64,000 nt of DNA from Beaufortia kweichowensis (taxonomy: Eukaryota > Chordata > Actinopteri > Cypriniformes > Gastromyzontidae). This document shows, piece by piece, positions 40,194 to 52,300 of this stretch. The number at the start of each line of letters is the position of its first letter. Within the stretch, counting starts at the first letter, position 1. Below the pieces are notes generated by a model, which was not told the DNA's origin, did not search any database, and worked only from the letters and a program-made list of their open reading frames with translations. The stretch is taken from positions 16,533,795-16,597,794 of the forward strand of contig CM032795.1 of assembly GCA_019155185.1 (NCBI GenBank), in the 5' to 3' direction. The translations under genes were made by a program, and so were the position numbers.

Positions 40194-41612
40194 AGTTTCA
40201 CAGCTCTGGGTGCGAGATCATCCCCTTCATATCTACCACCCGTCTCACTAATCAGCTAACTCGCGCCCGCTAGTGGAAAGATGTATTAATCATATTCATA
40301 TTTGGATCATTCAACAGTTTGGCTTCAATACATGGAATTGTATGAATTTTTTATCTAAAAGGTAAATGTTGTATAAACTTTAATACAACTTTATTTGTAC
40401 TTTTTTCACAATCAGTTTACACTTAAAAGCACGGTTACCTTTTGATTATATTGCTAATATTTTGCCTTTATATATATTTTTATTATTAGTTTATGTAGAA
40501 TGATTCAAAAGCTAAATAATGCTGTAAAGAAAACTGGCTTTAATTAATGAAACAGCATTGTTTATTTCGTAACACTATTCCTTTTTTTATTTGTTTTCAT
40601 GCTCAATTTTCAGAAGCTTAGAAATAAATGCATTCTAAATAAAATCAAACTGTTACACATATTAGCAAATGTGTATTTTGTCAGAGTTTATTGCACGTTT
40701 AAAACTACAAAATCAAATTCTCTACAGAATACATAATGTTGTGTCATGTTAATTCCAAAAAAATGTAAAACCTTTTTAGATATGCACACATCTAAAACCA
40801 GAGTTGTTAGTTTTTAGAGCGGTGAGGTCATTAAAACATACAATTCAGAGCTGAATCAAATGGCAAAAAAGTTACAATCAAGACATTTGAAATGTTATGC
40901 CATAATTTTTGGCGGTATGGTGGAACGTAGGAATACACATACATTAACAATTAGATATTTCAAAGCAAACAAAGAGAAAGTTGGACATAAACAAGGCATT
41001 CTCACCATTCCAAAACACTGCACAAGTAAATACAACAGACACACTAATAACACGGATCCTGTGGTGTTAATATTAATAACACAAACAGAGAATGGACTAG
41101 AAACGCAAACTACTGAACTGTAGTTGAATAATAGGCACTTGTCATTTAAAAGATTTAGGTTAACTTTCGAATGTTCCTTTTTCTATTAGTGTTCAAAGGA
41201 AGAATAACTTAGCTGCATAGTTGTAGTTTGTTCTGCAGGAATGTTGGAAATCGGCAAATACACAGAGAAGAATGGCATATATGTGGAGTATATGGAGTAT
41301 CTGGTCTAACTGAAATGCTTGGAGTATGTGAGTAATAATTCTAAAGTTAACACAACAATGGAGAGAGTTTGCAAGACCATTTCTCCTGTGGACAAAAAAC
41401 ACCTTTTAATACTGAGAATATAGTATAATAATATAAACCGTTAAAACCTGAAAATCAGGATTTTGTTGCATGACATTAAAACACTGTATCACAAAAATAA
41501 AATATAAAATAAATTCCTGTAATAAAGATCTGTATCAGGGATTGTGCTCATGGTATGTGTACTGGAGTAAGAATAGGCTGGCCATGATGTAGCAGAAGTT
41601 CCCAGTGAGGAA
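40194..41612. other. tm4sf5 3′UTR and interval to slc25a15
   Basis: AT-rich, with no supported exon. 40860–41123 is an 87-aa open frame without family resemblance. The slc25a15 3′UTR (minus strand) should occupy the right part, upstream of the stop at 41613. Confidence 0.5.
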
Positions 41613-44532
41613 TCAGCCGTCAAACTTTGCCATCATGAACTTGCGACTGGCTTCATAACCTAAAAACAGAGCACCGTTGGCCGGAAACGTCCGGATCATT
41701 GTGGGAGTGAGACCAGAATATAAAGCCCTTACGCCTGAAACATAAGATGACAGTCATGAGAGAGAAAATTCAGATTATCCATTTAAAAACATTTTGGTTT
41801 AGTTTCACAGACAAGGCACAGAAAGATGCATGTTGTAATGTCTTAACTAACTAACTAACTAACTTAAACTTAACTAACTTAAAATATGTCAGTGTCATTG
41901 TTTTGTCTCAAGATGATGTTTTTATGTTTGTAATATTTTTGAGACACATTTACAAAAGCTACTTTAATGTACTAATGTAACTAAGACCTACTCCTAACTT
42001 AATCTAAGCCCTGTCTGTAAAACCACCTCTTAATTAGTTTTATATATGCTAATATTAGACAGAACAAATATATCTTTCTCTCACCTTCTGTTCTAAAGAT
42101 ATGCATAAATGTTTTGAAGAAACCAGCCTGTCTGCCTGTCATTGACATGACCTGTATTCTGGATTTAACACAGTCCATCGGGTAAACCACAAGCCAGAGA
42201 CAAGCTCCTCCAAAACCTCCGCTGAACACAATGGGTGCTACACCTGCAAAACACACATCCAAACTCATCAAAACACAGATGAACATGCAAATCACAAATC
42301 GGAGAATATTACAAACATGAATAGTTTATTCATGTTTTCTTTATTAAAATCACATACTACCTATTAAAATCTTTCTTGGTCGGAATATATTAGCTGACCT
42401 GTCGTTTTTTTTATTTTAATTTGCTACTTGCTTTTCTTTGTTTGTTGCATTAGTAGTATTCTGAAGAGGTGACACTTAATATAAAGAGCAATAATTGTCT
42501 ATAAATTTTAGGCTTCAGATTTCAATAAATCAAAATGATTTGGATCATTATCCCTGTAATTTTCTGAGGCAGATACAGAAGCAAAATATCTATCTCCACC
42601 CAATACTTGTTTAGTCTCCAGTGCTATTCAGGAAACTAAACCACCACCCTTAAACAGTATCCATTTAAAACAAAAAGCTCATTGTTTACCATGCTGACTG
42701 ATTTTCCAAGCACGTAATGTTTGAATATGCCCTAATAACTAACTCTTTACAAAGGAGAGCCAACTCCTTAATCACACAGAAATACCAGACTTATCAATCA
42801 AAGAGAAACAAAGTATACTGTTAGTCCTTGTGTTAGTACATTTTATAAAAGGTCATTTTACTGATAACACTGTTTCCATACCTATGTCATCCTTATCACA
42901 GTGCATGTAGTCAGCAAAGAGAGAACGACAGAGTTCATACGCTCCGAAGAAACAGAAATATCCAGGAACCTCGCGGGCTATAGTGGTGGTTAATCCCTGG
43001 AAGAAGCCAGCAGGACCGTCGTTATGCATAATGGATTTGATAACAGACAAAACTGTGCTGAAAAATACAAACAAGCAACACAGACAACAATTAAGATTTA
43101 TTATGACAATTAATCGTAACATAGAGGCAGCCTATGAATTTCAAAGCTATGTGCAGCATATCACTGGAAATAACTGAATCAAGACTCTCTTACTTTTGAC
43201 TAGTTGCAATCTTGCCAGACAAGGTCATCTCGTGCATTGCCTGCAGTCTGCACTTGACCAGTTCGGTGGGACACAGCACCAGAGAGGAGAACACAGAGGC
43301 CACAGAGCCTGCACATGCTTTCTGCATGTCACTGTACAACAATAAATGAACAAATGTAAGAAATTTTTAACACTTATGCATTCGACAGATGCTATAATCC
43401 AAAGAGGCTTCAGGCTTTACATTAGTACATGCATTCCCTGGGAATCAAACCCATCACCTTGGTGTTGCAAGCACTAAGCTATCGAAAAATCCATCTTACC
43501 TGAGAACAGCTCCTTTCTCTTGACCAGAGGCAAAGCGCACAACTTCTTGGCAAAAACCGTAGCACATGAAAAGCACCGAGTTCTCAGCGATGTTAGCCAT
43601 GAGGGCCGGAGTGGTACCCTGATACAGCCCTCGAAATCCCACCTGTTTATATGTTGAAACAAAGCAGTGCACAAAACCTCTGTACAACGTTGGGAATGTC
43701 TGCATTTTCACTTTGGCAGTGTCCAGAGGTTGACCACTAAACACACAAGCTGCGCCCCCTAAAGAGAAAAGAGAGATTACAGTTATTTATCTCTTGTTCT
43801 AAATAGATTGTAGAAATCGCATCATTAGTCTTTAATAAGCGATAAATACATTCACTTTTGTGTATTGCTTTTAGCTACTAAAAACTTCAGTTTGCTCATA
43901 ACCAGTATTATTGCAGCAAAATCCCAAATGTACTTCCGTTATTTAATAGTGAAGACAGTATCATGTACTATAAAAGTTCTGAGAGAACAGTCTTTAAAAT
44001 ATCTGTAAGAAATGTATGTGTATGTGTTGGTGGGGTAGAGTCTACTATAGACAATGGCTGTGATACAACCACAGATGAAAGATAGGACAAGGACTAACAA
44101 AAGAAAAGCATTAAAATGCAAACGGTGCAGAAATCATCCCATTCTCTACATTTACATTTAGCTGACGCTTTTATCCAAAGCGACTTAGGAGACAATTCTA
44201 CACTGCATTTGCATGAAAGCAACATTATATATAGTGCTAATGACACTAACCTGAATATTAAGTCTATTTTAACCTTGCACTAAAATAATACAAAACTGTC
44301 TGTGTTGTTCACTCTTTATCAAGTGACTTATCTCACAGACCCTAAAAACTGATAAGTGTAAGTAAACAGCACGGCTGATGTGATGTAAGTTGGTCGCCTG
44401 GACTCATGGGACCCATACTATGCAATAAAAACACATTTTTAGGCTTTAATGAAAGAACTAATATAAGATGAATTTACCTATAGCTCCAGCAGAGAGGTCT
44501 ATTACTGCCTGAACCACTGGATGTGGTGCCAT
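41613..44532 (-). CDS. slc25a15: Mitochondrial ornithine transporter (SLC25A15/ORC1)
   Basis: Inner mitochondrial membrane carrier exchanging ornithine for citrulline in the urea cycle. Minus-strand exons: 44478–44532, 43500–43758, 43194–43331, 42882–43057, 42085–42243 and 41613–41734 (909 nt, 302 aa; human 301). All three mitochondrial-carrier signatures are present: PLDTAK (29–34), PTELVK (126–131) and PMDCVK (231–236). Other matches: KMQTFPTLYRGF, ANIAENSVLFMCYGFCQ, REVPGYFCFFGAYELCRS, MSMTGRQAGFFKTF and TMIRTFPANGALFLGYE. The C-terminus is MMAKFDG. A non-coding exon precedes the ATG (acceptor near 44608 on the minus strand). Divergent from mrps31, as in human 13q14. Teleosts carry two copies; this one is not assigned a or b. 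Confidence 0.95.
41851..41882. repeat. (AACT)n short tandem repeat
   Basis: Five to seven imperfect TAAC/AACT units in slc25a15 intron 5. Confidence 0.75.
43375..43489 (-). repeat. tRNA-derived SINE relic in slc25a15 intron 2
   Basis: 'cattccctgggaatcaaacc', 'catcaccttggtgttgcaag' and 'gcactaagct' form the tRNA-like head read on the minus strand. They are joined to 'gacagatgctataatccaaag', the common fish SINE core. A second piece, 'tacatttagctgacgctttt' / 'atccaaagcgacttagg', lies at 44149–44200 in intron 1. Confidence 0.75.
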
Positions 44533-45552
44533 GTTAAATTAAAATAGTGTTTTCAGAAATCCAAGTTGAAAGATCGTGATCTAGACTTGCTTCAAAGACG
44601 CAAAACCTGCAATGGAGAGGAAAGAGCAGTCATGCTTAAAACCACAGTTAATAGTCTGAAATTATGTAAATCATATTTAGTATAACCTCTAGTATAACTA
44701 CTTACTGTGAACATACTATGCATATAAATGTAGTTAATAACTAATAATATGTTTAGTTACAGTAGGTAAGTGTAAACCGTGCACATGACTGTACAAAGTT
44801 GCATCAGCAGAAACCACGAGCTGAATCTCAAGTTTCACGCTGTAACGAAGTTCAGTGCGAACAATGGCGAACATCACTAGCTATATGACTTTAAAATACT
44901 CTTGACCAACGCCGAAACGTAGTTTTTGGAGTGCACATGGTCTTTTTATGAAACATTTTTGAAATTTAAGTGTCTCGTTTTTTAAGACAATAATAGAAAA
45001 GAGACCAAAAACGTTGGCTACATTTAAACATGCCCTTCCATCACCTGTATTTAACACGCGAGTCAGAAGATTCATAAGTAAAACTGTTAAATCCTCAAAA
45101 TTATCTAGAAAAAAATATGTACAGATTTATTTCCCACAAACGCTTACCTGGAGTAGCGAGATTGTTCGAGTCATAATGATTTTTTTTACAGAATTGGCAC
45201 GTTTGCGATCAGATGAGTGACCTCCCGGCAAAAATCCGAGTGTAAAGAAGGATGGAGGTTGACAGCGGGAGCCCCCCTCGTCTGGACCACCGAGGAGCTC
45301 GGCCCATTTTCTTTTCAAATTGGTCTGTAGCAGTGTATGTGATTTTAACCGATACAAAAAGATAAATTACTGAATGTTTTGTTCTTTGAAGAAGTGCTAA
45401 ATAATCGGTGAATGATGCAGTGCATCCCCTCAAAAACGTGTCAAAGGGTCCCGGAACCTTTAGACGCGTCGCAGATATCCGGCGGACAGTTTTGTGTGCT
45501 GCACAAGGAAACGTGCATGGACGACATTGAGGTCTTCTGAAAAGAACAGTTA
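44533..45552. promoter_or_regulatory. Head-to-head promoter region of slc25a15 and mrps31
   Basis: Contains the slc25a15 non-coding exon (about 44533–44607). The stretch to the mrps31 ATG at 45553 becomes more CpG-containing from about 45150. 45209–45577 is an open frame on the minus strand with no family match and is not called. Start sites are unmapped. Confidence 0.6.
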
Positions 45553-47688
45553 TGTACAGAAGATTGTTAATAAACATTTATCAAATCCGAAATGGATTAA
45601 TTCATACACAGAGTTCAAGACCACCTTTCACAAAATGTAAAGAAGGCGAGTTTTTTTCTTCGCCTTTTTGGTAAGTTAGAGTTTGGTTTCTTAAACATCT
45701 TGACAGATGACAGGTTGATTTTAGAAATTGAAAATTGATTTACATGCAACATAATGTATTGCTCTGATTATTGTTTACGTGCAGTTATGTTATATTGTTA
45801 AATAGATGATTCCTTCCAGCTCAGAAATTAGGCCAGTGATTGTATAACACTTGAAAGTATTTAAGGAAATTATTCATATTCAGACAATTTATTTTTCTTG
45901 TTTTTAATATGTATGCCCTTTTCCCTTATTTCTTTATTTTAGGCCCACAGGTACAGCAAGCCAAAGGTCACTGGGAACCAGTAGCATCTCTTTTAGTAAA
46001 AATAAAGACAGCAGCACATCTTTTTCAGAAGAGAAGGAAAAGAAAACAGAAGAGAATGAAGCTGATGCAAAGCTTAACATAGATGAGGAAAAGAACAGTG
46101 ATGGCCCTGAAATCTTCAAATCAACACTGACCTCACCATCTGGTACTGAAGCAGTGGCTAAACCTGATAAAAGCAAAGGTGTTGAGAAGACAAAAACTGG
46201 GAAAGAGAGTCTTTTGGAGCTGCTTGGGGCCATGAAGGTGGAGGTCACAACCAAACGTAAAATAAGACCCCCAAAGATCGTAAGACCCACCGAGAGATCA
46301 GAGGCGAAGTCCATGGAAAGTGCGCACAGCATGTTTCAGCAGGCCACAGCTGAGGGTTCACCACAGCGGTGAGTTAGATGTGCATAACATTAATATAATC
46401 AATGTTAGATATTTATTCAGTGTTGTATAGTAGTGATTAAGTGATCTAACCGTACGGCTTCTAATGTATTTTAGTGAGACGCTGAATCCAGCACTGGTTG
46501 CTGCAGCCTCAGCAGCCGCATCCACGCTGCCCAATAGCCATCAGGCCGAATCAGAGCTCCTTCAGCAGCTGAGGAAACATGAAGCTATACCTGACACCCA
46601 GAGGAAAGCAGAGGGACAGAACATCGGGTAGGACTCATGTCACACCTTCATTGTGTAAAAAATAAAATGCATAAACTTATTTTTTGTTAAACAGGAAATA
46701 AAATACCTTGATGTAATATGACAAAAATTCACTTTTTTGTTTCAGAAACATAATAGCTGATATGAAAGTAGGAAGAAGGCAAAATGGCAGATCAAATGCC
46801 AGACCGACTAGTCAAATTCGTTTTGATGATGATGGTCGTGGATATACTCAAGACAGAGGCATTACCAGTGAACTTGATGCAGTTCGTAGGAGGTAACAAA
46901 AATTATTTTATTTATATGCTGAAACCTGTTTTTTAATCTAATCCTGACATGTTGTATTTTAAAGAAAGAGTCCTTTCACTGGTAAGAGGCTAAACATCTT
47001 TACCTCCAATGTGGAACAACATGCAGTGTCAGACTTGGGTAAGAAGATTTTATGTTTTATGTCAGTAATATAGCTAAATTCACATAATTCAGTTTATGTG
47101 AAATTTATCTGTCTGAAATCAAATGAAATATTTTTACCTTTATAATATTCTGCTCTGTTTTGTTTCAGCCCCCACTCTTTGGGATATTGATCTAGCCAAT
47201 CAAATTGTCCAGTCAACAAATCAGATACCTCGGAATGGCTTTGAAGAGATGATCCAATGGACCAGAGAGGGCAAGCTTTGGCAATATCCAATCAACAATG
47301 AGGCTGGTAAGTTCCAGCACAAGAAAAGATTGCAGCCGCCGCCTTATCTTTTAAAGCCAATTTAAAAAAAATCAATTTCTATTAATTAAATTGATTAATT
47401 TTCTATTTTGCCAACTAACATAATATTTACTGACATCATCCTTCACTTTATCTTATCTCAGGCCTGGAGGAGGAGGCCCATGTTCCCTTCCATGAGCATG
47501 TGTTCCTGGAGAAACACCTTGATGAATCGTTCCCTCGGCAGGGCCCTGTCAGGCACTTCATGGAGCTTGTTATCACTGGCCTTGCAAAGAATCACCACCT
47601 CACAGTTGAGCAGAAACGGGAGCATATCGCCTGGTTCAGAGACTACTTCCAACAGAAAGACAATATCCTCAAAGAGGCTGAGGCATAA
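45553..47688 (+). CDS. mrps31: Mitochondrial small ribosomal subunit protein mS31
   Basis: Metazoan-specific protein of the 28S mitoribosomal subunit. Exons: 45553–45670, 45951–46368, 46475–46627, 46746–46892, 46965–47038, 47169–47306 and 47462–47688 (1275 nt, 424 aa; human 395). The N-terminus MYRRLLINIYQIRNGLFIHR is basic and Asp-free, as for a mitochondrial presequence. Exon 2 must use the second of two tandem acceptors (CAG at 45950): the AG at 45942 puts it out of frame. The junction then reads LRLFGTASQ, like human RYFGTNS. The C-terminal domain is strongly conserved: PTLWDIDLANQ, NGFEEMIQWTREGKLWQ, YPINNEAG, FHEHVFLEKHLDESFPRQGP, RHFMELVITGL. The middle is Lys/Glu-rich and low in conservation. 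AATAAA is at 47956. Tail-to-tail with the next gene. Confidence 0.95.
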
Positions 47689-49303
47689 CTGAATACCAAG
47701 CTTTGTCATTGGTGAAGGCAAATACTTCAGAAATTCACCTTTATTGAATGCCCTGGAACCAGCTTGATTAAAGTATCTGTATCATAGCTGCTGTTATAAT
47801 TAGAAAAACTGTATCAAAAGGGGTGTAGAATTGACTTATCAATGACTTGTTTTCTTGTGGTCAACTGTGTTGTAAGTTATGTAATGTTGTTTATTTACAA
47901 ATGCAAATTAAAGCTGTTTTCCAAGAAATGTTTTTTGCACTGTATGCTAAGTCTAAATAAATTTTTGTTGCATACTTCACAAGACATAATCTGAATCAGC
48001 ATATAAAGAATTGTACCTTATGAACCTGCAGTAAAAACTTATTTTCAGTGTATTCAGGAAAATTGATAATATATTGGTAGTCTCAGCTTTTGACTTCAAA
48101 GTGTGCTGTTTTGTGGTCAAGACTTCTCCAGTGAAGTCTGTAAAAGCATAAACCCTATCAATTAATGTGAAGTGGTTTTAATGGATTTAAAGGGATAGTG
48201 CAGCTAAATTTATACACCCTCATATCAGAAGTTTGAGAAATGTTTTTTGTGGCCATATAATGGGAATCAATGAGGCCATTGTTGTTTGATTACCAAAATG
48301 TAATACTTGCAAAACACACTCATACAGCAAAACACAAAGTCATACAGATTTGGAATGACATAAGGAGTTTCATTTTTGGGTGAACAACCCCTTTAAGGTA
48401 AACTTGCCAAACATACATTTACATTTCTTTCAGATACCAAAGTATGCAGTCAAACATGTAAGCATTAAAAACACATTGAAAATATCTCCTGCTCAAGTAA
48501 TCTCATTTGACACAAAATATCTCATAGTTCCAGTTTTATTCAAAGTGTGTGACTACAAAGACTGTACATTGTGTTTTAGGTGCTTCACAAAGAAAACATT
48601 TCAGGGAAGTCATTTATAAACTTTAAGCTCAGCCAACCAAAACACTCAAGCTGTCATTTGAAGAAACCAACTGAAAAGCTTAAGCACCATACAAAGCATT
48701 CTACAGGCATCATTTAACTTATATGTCTTTTAACAGTCACTTGGGTAAGCAAATAGTCAGACACTAAATGAATAAACATAAAAATGATTAGAGCTGTGAA
48801 ACAATCTTAACCAAAGTTAAAATCCTATCTTCACAAACCTGTGGTAAAGAGAGAGCCCTGTACATGTTAAGGGTATATTTTACAAAAATCAAACACTACA
48901 CCATATTTCTTAGCCTTCAACAGAACTAGTGCACAAAATTCAAAACCGTTATGTCCAGGGTGCACAAAATAATGCAAAAATGAACTTCATAAAACAATAC
49001 GATAGAAGAAAAAATAGACTTTGGTGATTTTTGCCATTATTACAGAGATTAATGCACAACTGCTTTGCAGTAGAAAATAAGGGACAGGTGAGGGGGTAGG
49101 GAAGCTCCGTGTCCTGTGGTTGACAACTTGCCACGAAGTGTAACCTAAAAATGCATTAAATTTATAACACAATAGTTAATAGACTTTACACTACAATAGA
49201 TAATAAATCAGTTGAATGATCAAAGGATTATCATTGCTTTCTAAAGCAATAAATGCAAAATTCAATTCTTAAATTTGTGTGATATTAGACTTACCACCAT
49301 GCG
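47689..49303. other. mrps31 3′ region and MITE copy
   Basis: mrps31 poly(A) signal at 47956–47961. 48187–48397 is a MITE-like element (separate entry). From about 48400 to 49303 lies the probable 3′UTR of the minus-strand gene ending at 49304. No exon was found. Confidence 0.55.
48187..48397. repeat. MITE-like element with terminal inverted repeats
   Basis: Starts 'ttaaagggatagtgcagcta' and ends 'gggtgaacaacccctttaa'. The ends are imperfect inverted repeats (TTAAAGGG / CCCTTTAA-type). The interior has 'catacagatttggaatgaca' and 'ggaatcaatgaggccattgt', shared with the copies at 3225–3475 and 58655–58872. It is the most complete copy in the window. Confidence 0.8.
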
Positions 49304-52300
49304 TCACCACCGGCGATAGCTAGTGGCTTGCCGCTGATGGGGCACTTTATGCCTCAGGGTCTGCAAGTTCTTGTACTTTGACATAATACTTTGGCTCTTT
49401 TTGAAGACGGGCTTCTGATTGAAGGGTGGTCTTGGAATTATAGTGCCCTTAAAATACAGAGAAGAAATATTTTGGATTTATTTATATAGTGAATAGTGTA
49501 AGGACCACAACAACAACTAAAGTCACAACTAGTGCAAAGCCAGTATAAAGTGAAAATAACTTATTTAAATTCTTAATGTTAGCTCAATTTAGATTCATGT
49601 ACTGCAAATATTGCTCTTACACATCAGCTCTTTTCCCCTGCAATGCTTCCCCATTATATTACACTGCATTAAAAAATTAACACTGCAAAAAGCATCACTT
49701 ACCATTAGAGGTTTCCTAAGAACTCCGTCTGGCCCTGGTCCTCTCTTCACTCCAACAACTGTACGGTAATTATTCCTCTACATACAGAAAACACTGTTTT
49801 ACTACAAATCACTATATAAATACAACACAAGGAAAGAGATGCTATTAACACTTTTTTTTTTTTACTTTTCCCTCAAGAAAATTGAGAAATGTTATTACCT
49901 GAAAAGGAGCAGGCTTCCTTAGGGTTTTTTCTGAATCTCCAGATGGCCTAAAAATAAAAGTTGCATTCACAAACATTTCAATAATATATAATAACCTCTT
50001 CAAAAACCTAAATGTTAAAGGAAACTGTTCAAGTTTGTAAACTGCAATGTAACATTTAGAATGAAGAATAAAGTGCTCCATTTACCGTCTATCCTTCTGT
50101 TCTTGTGAAGAGCTACTTGGACTTTGCAGCTTGGTAAAACGTTCATTAAGTGTTAAATTCCCATCAGAATCTGAGCTTTCTGCAAAAGCAAGTAAAGAGA
50201 AAGAAACTTAGATGTGTAGATGGAATTTCCATATTTAAAATAAATTTTTAGAAAAGCTATAACATAATTGCCAGACATTTACCATTCCTGTTCTTTGGGG
50301 CTCTATTCCTCCACGGCGCATTGTTCTTAGGGCTAGTGCTGGGTTTGTGTCCTGCCTCCCAATGGGAAACCACAACAAGGTCACGTGAAAGTCGCCTGTC
50401 AATGGGCGAGGAGCTGTACGGAAAGCCAAGCAGATGTATGAACAAGTAATCCTTATCGTCTGGACACTTAAGCTAGTCAAAACAGTCAAACATACGGAGC
50501 AAATAGCATGCATGCAAAAATGTAATTTTCTTTTCAAAGTGGAATAAACTTTGAGTGCCTTGTGAACTGAGGAGAGACAATGCTGAACACTTCTAACAAA
50601 ATTACTCAAGCGTTCACAGTCGTCAAGAACCCAACTGTACTGTTGCAAATGCAGGAAAGGACCAATGATGGATTACTACATGGGTACTTACAGCAAAGCA
50701 AGCCCATCATCGCCATGGTTCAGTTTGAATTGGTAAATTTTCACTGATTCACCTTGGCCTTTAGCAGCCTTCCTTTCACTAATGCCAATAACAGATATCG
50801 GTAGATTGACTGATCAGAAGAACGCTGTGTAGGAATCAGCACATGCTCCAAAACGTCAACAGATCAGCAGCTTGGGTAAGCACTTCCTTTCTTTTTCCAA
50901 ATTATCCACTGAGATGTTCCATGTGTTGTTTTCTTCTCAACCTACTGCATTAGATGTATTCATTGTGGTGCATGTCAAAGAATTTGAACATTCTTGCCTT
51001 TCCAAATGTAATGATGGATTGCAGCTCTGTTCTTCCATGATTTTAAATAAAGAGATGACATTTGCCACAGCAGAATCTTCAAACCAAATGTTTTATATTT
51101 ATCATCCATCTTGCCTGGTTAATTCTTCAGGGGCAGAACATCTGCTGAAAGTGACTACAAAGTAACTGTTGATATTTTGGCAAGCATGTCAGAATATTTG
51201 TTCAGCAAGGCATCTTTGGTCATTGATGTCTTCATCATTGCAGTTTTCACACTATGATGACTTTGGTTGCTTGCAGTTTTAAAGCATGAGATTTCTTCAT
51301 ACCTGAGGTTATTGGACAGCTGGAGTTTCTTGAAGAAAATCTTACATTATTTCATTAGGTTATGGTATGTGGTAGCTGATTCCCATTCCGTCATCATCTT
51401 ATCATCTTGAATCAAAATCCATGTGGTTATGTTGCACCAACAATTAGTTCTTGTCTCATCTGAACGCTTGTGGCAGAGTACAGCCGATTTCACAGTCGAT
51501 CTGTTTCTTCATCCAGCAAATCATCTGCATTATCATTTGATTCCCAAAAAAGAACATGTCTACAGTTTCTAAATATCTGCAAAAATGGAAAAATTTGAAT
51601 CTAAAAAACAGTTTTCTGTTCTTCTTTTTATCTTAAAAAAAAATGTCCTTCATGTCCATTTTCCAAGACATACTACCCCACCATCCATGAGAAGACCATT
51701 GGTAGACAGAATTTTCTTGTGTTACTTCTGCAAACGCTTAAGATTTGAGACGTAAAATCATTTTTCTGCCCGGAACAAATTTTAAACACCTCTTCAGGGG
51801 TCAAAGCCGATACGGATGCATCATTGAGGGACAGACAGCATTAAACTTTTGCAGATGGACTGACATTTAGGTAGAACAAAAAGAAACATTTGAAAGACCA
51901 ACTTCTCAGACATATTTTTTCTTGACAGGGACAGAGATATTCTAGGTAATGACAGACGTTTAACATCTTATTGGTGACAACAATGAGGAGCAAAACAGGC
52001 ATGATTTCTTTTTCTCTCCTCATCCATCTCATCTGACAAGGTGACACCCCTTTGATGAAAGTTGTGCCATTGACAAACAGGAAGCTTGACCTTCTAAACA
52101 TCACGCGCCCATTGCCACAGTGTGAGGGGTGATACCATACCTGTGTGCGCTGACAGAGCGACGGGATTCCACCTTTGTTTCGGAGTCCCTCTCAGGCTCT
52201 GACGTCTTGGAGTCTGTGTTGGGGGATGAATCTCTGGGCGATGACGTCTTCAAACCTTTTTTCAGGGGCACCTTGCATGGCTGACCTCCTGCGGAATCTT

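Noticed and set aside
43441..43489. tRNA gene
   Set aside because: tRNA-like words are part of a degenerate SINE joined to a SINE core, not an intact cloverleaf.
45209..45577. 122-aa minus-strand frame in the slc25a15/mrps31 promoter region
   Set aside because: No family similarity; overlaps the mrps31 first exon antisense.
50235..50648. 137-aa minus-strand frame
   Set aside because: Different frame from the real exon 50283–50413; upstream part is intron.
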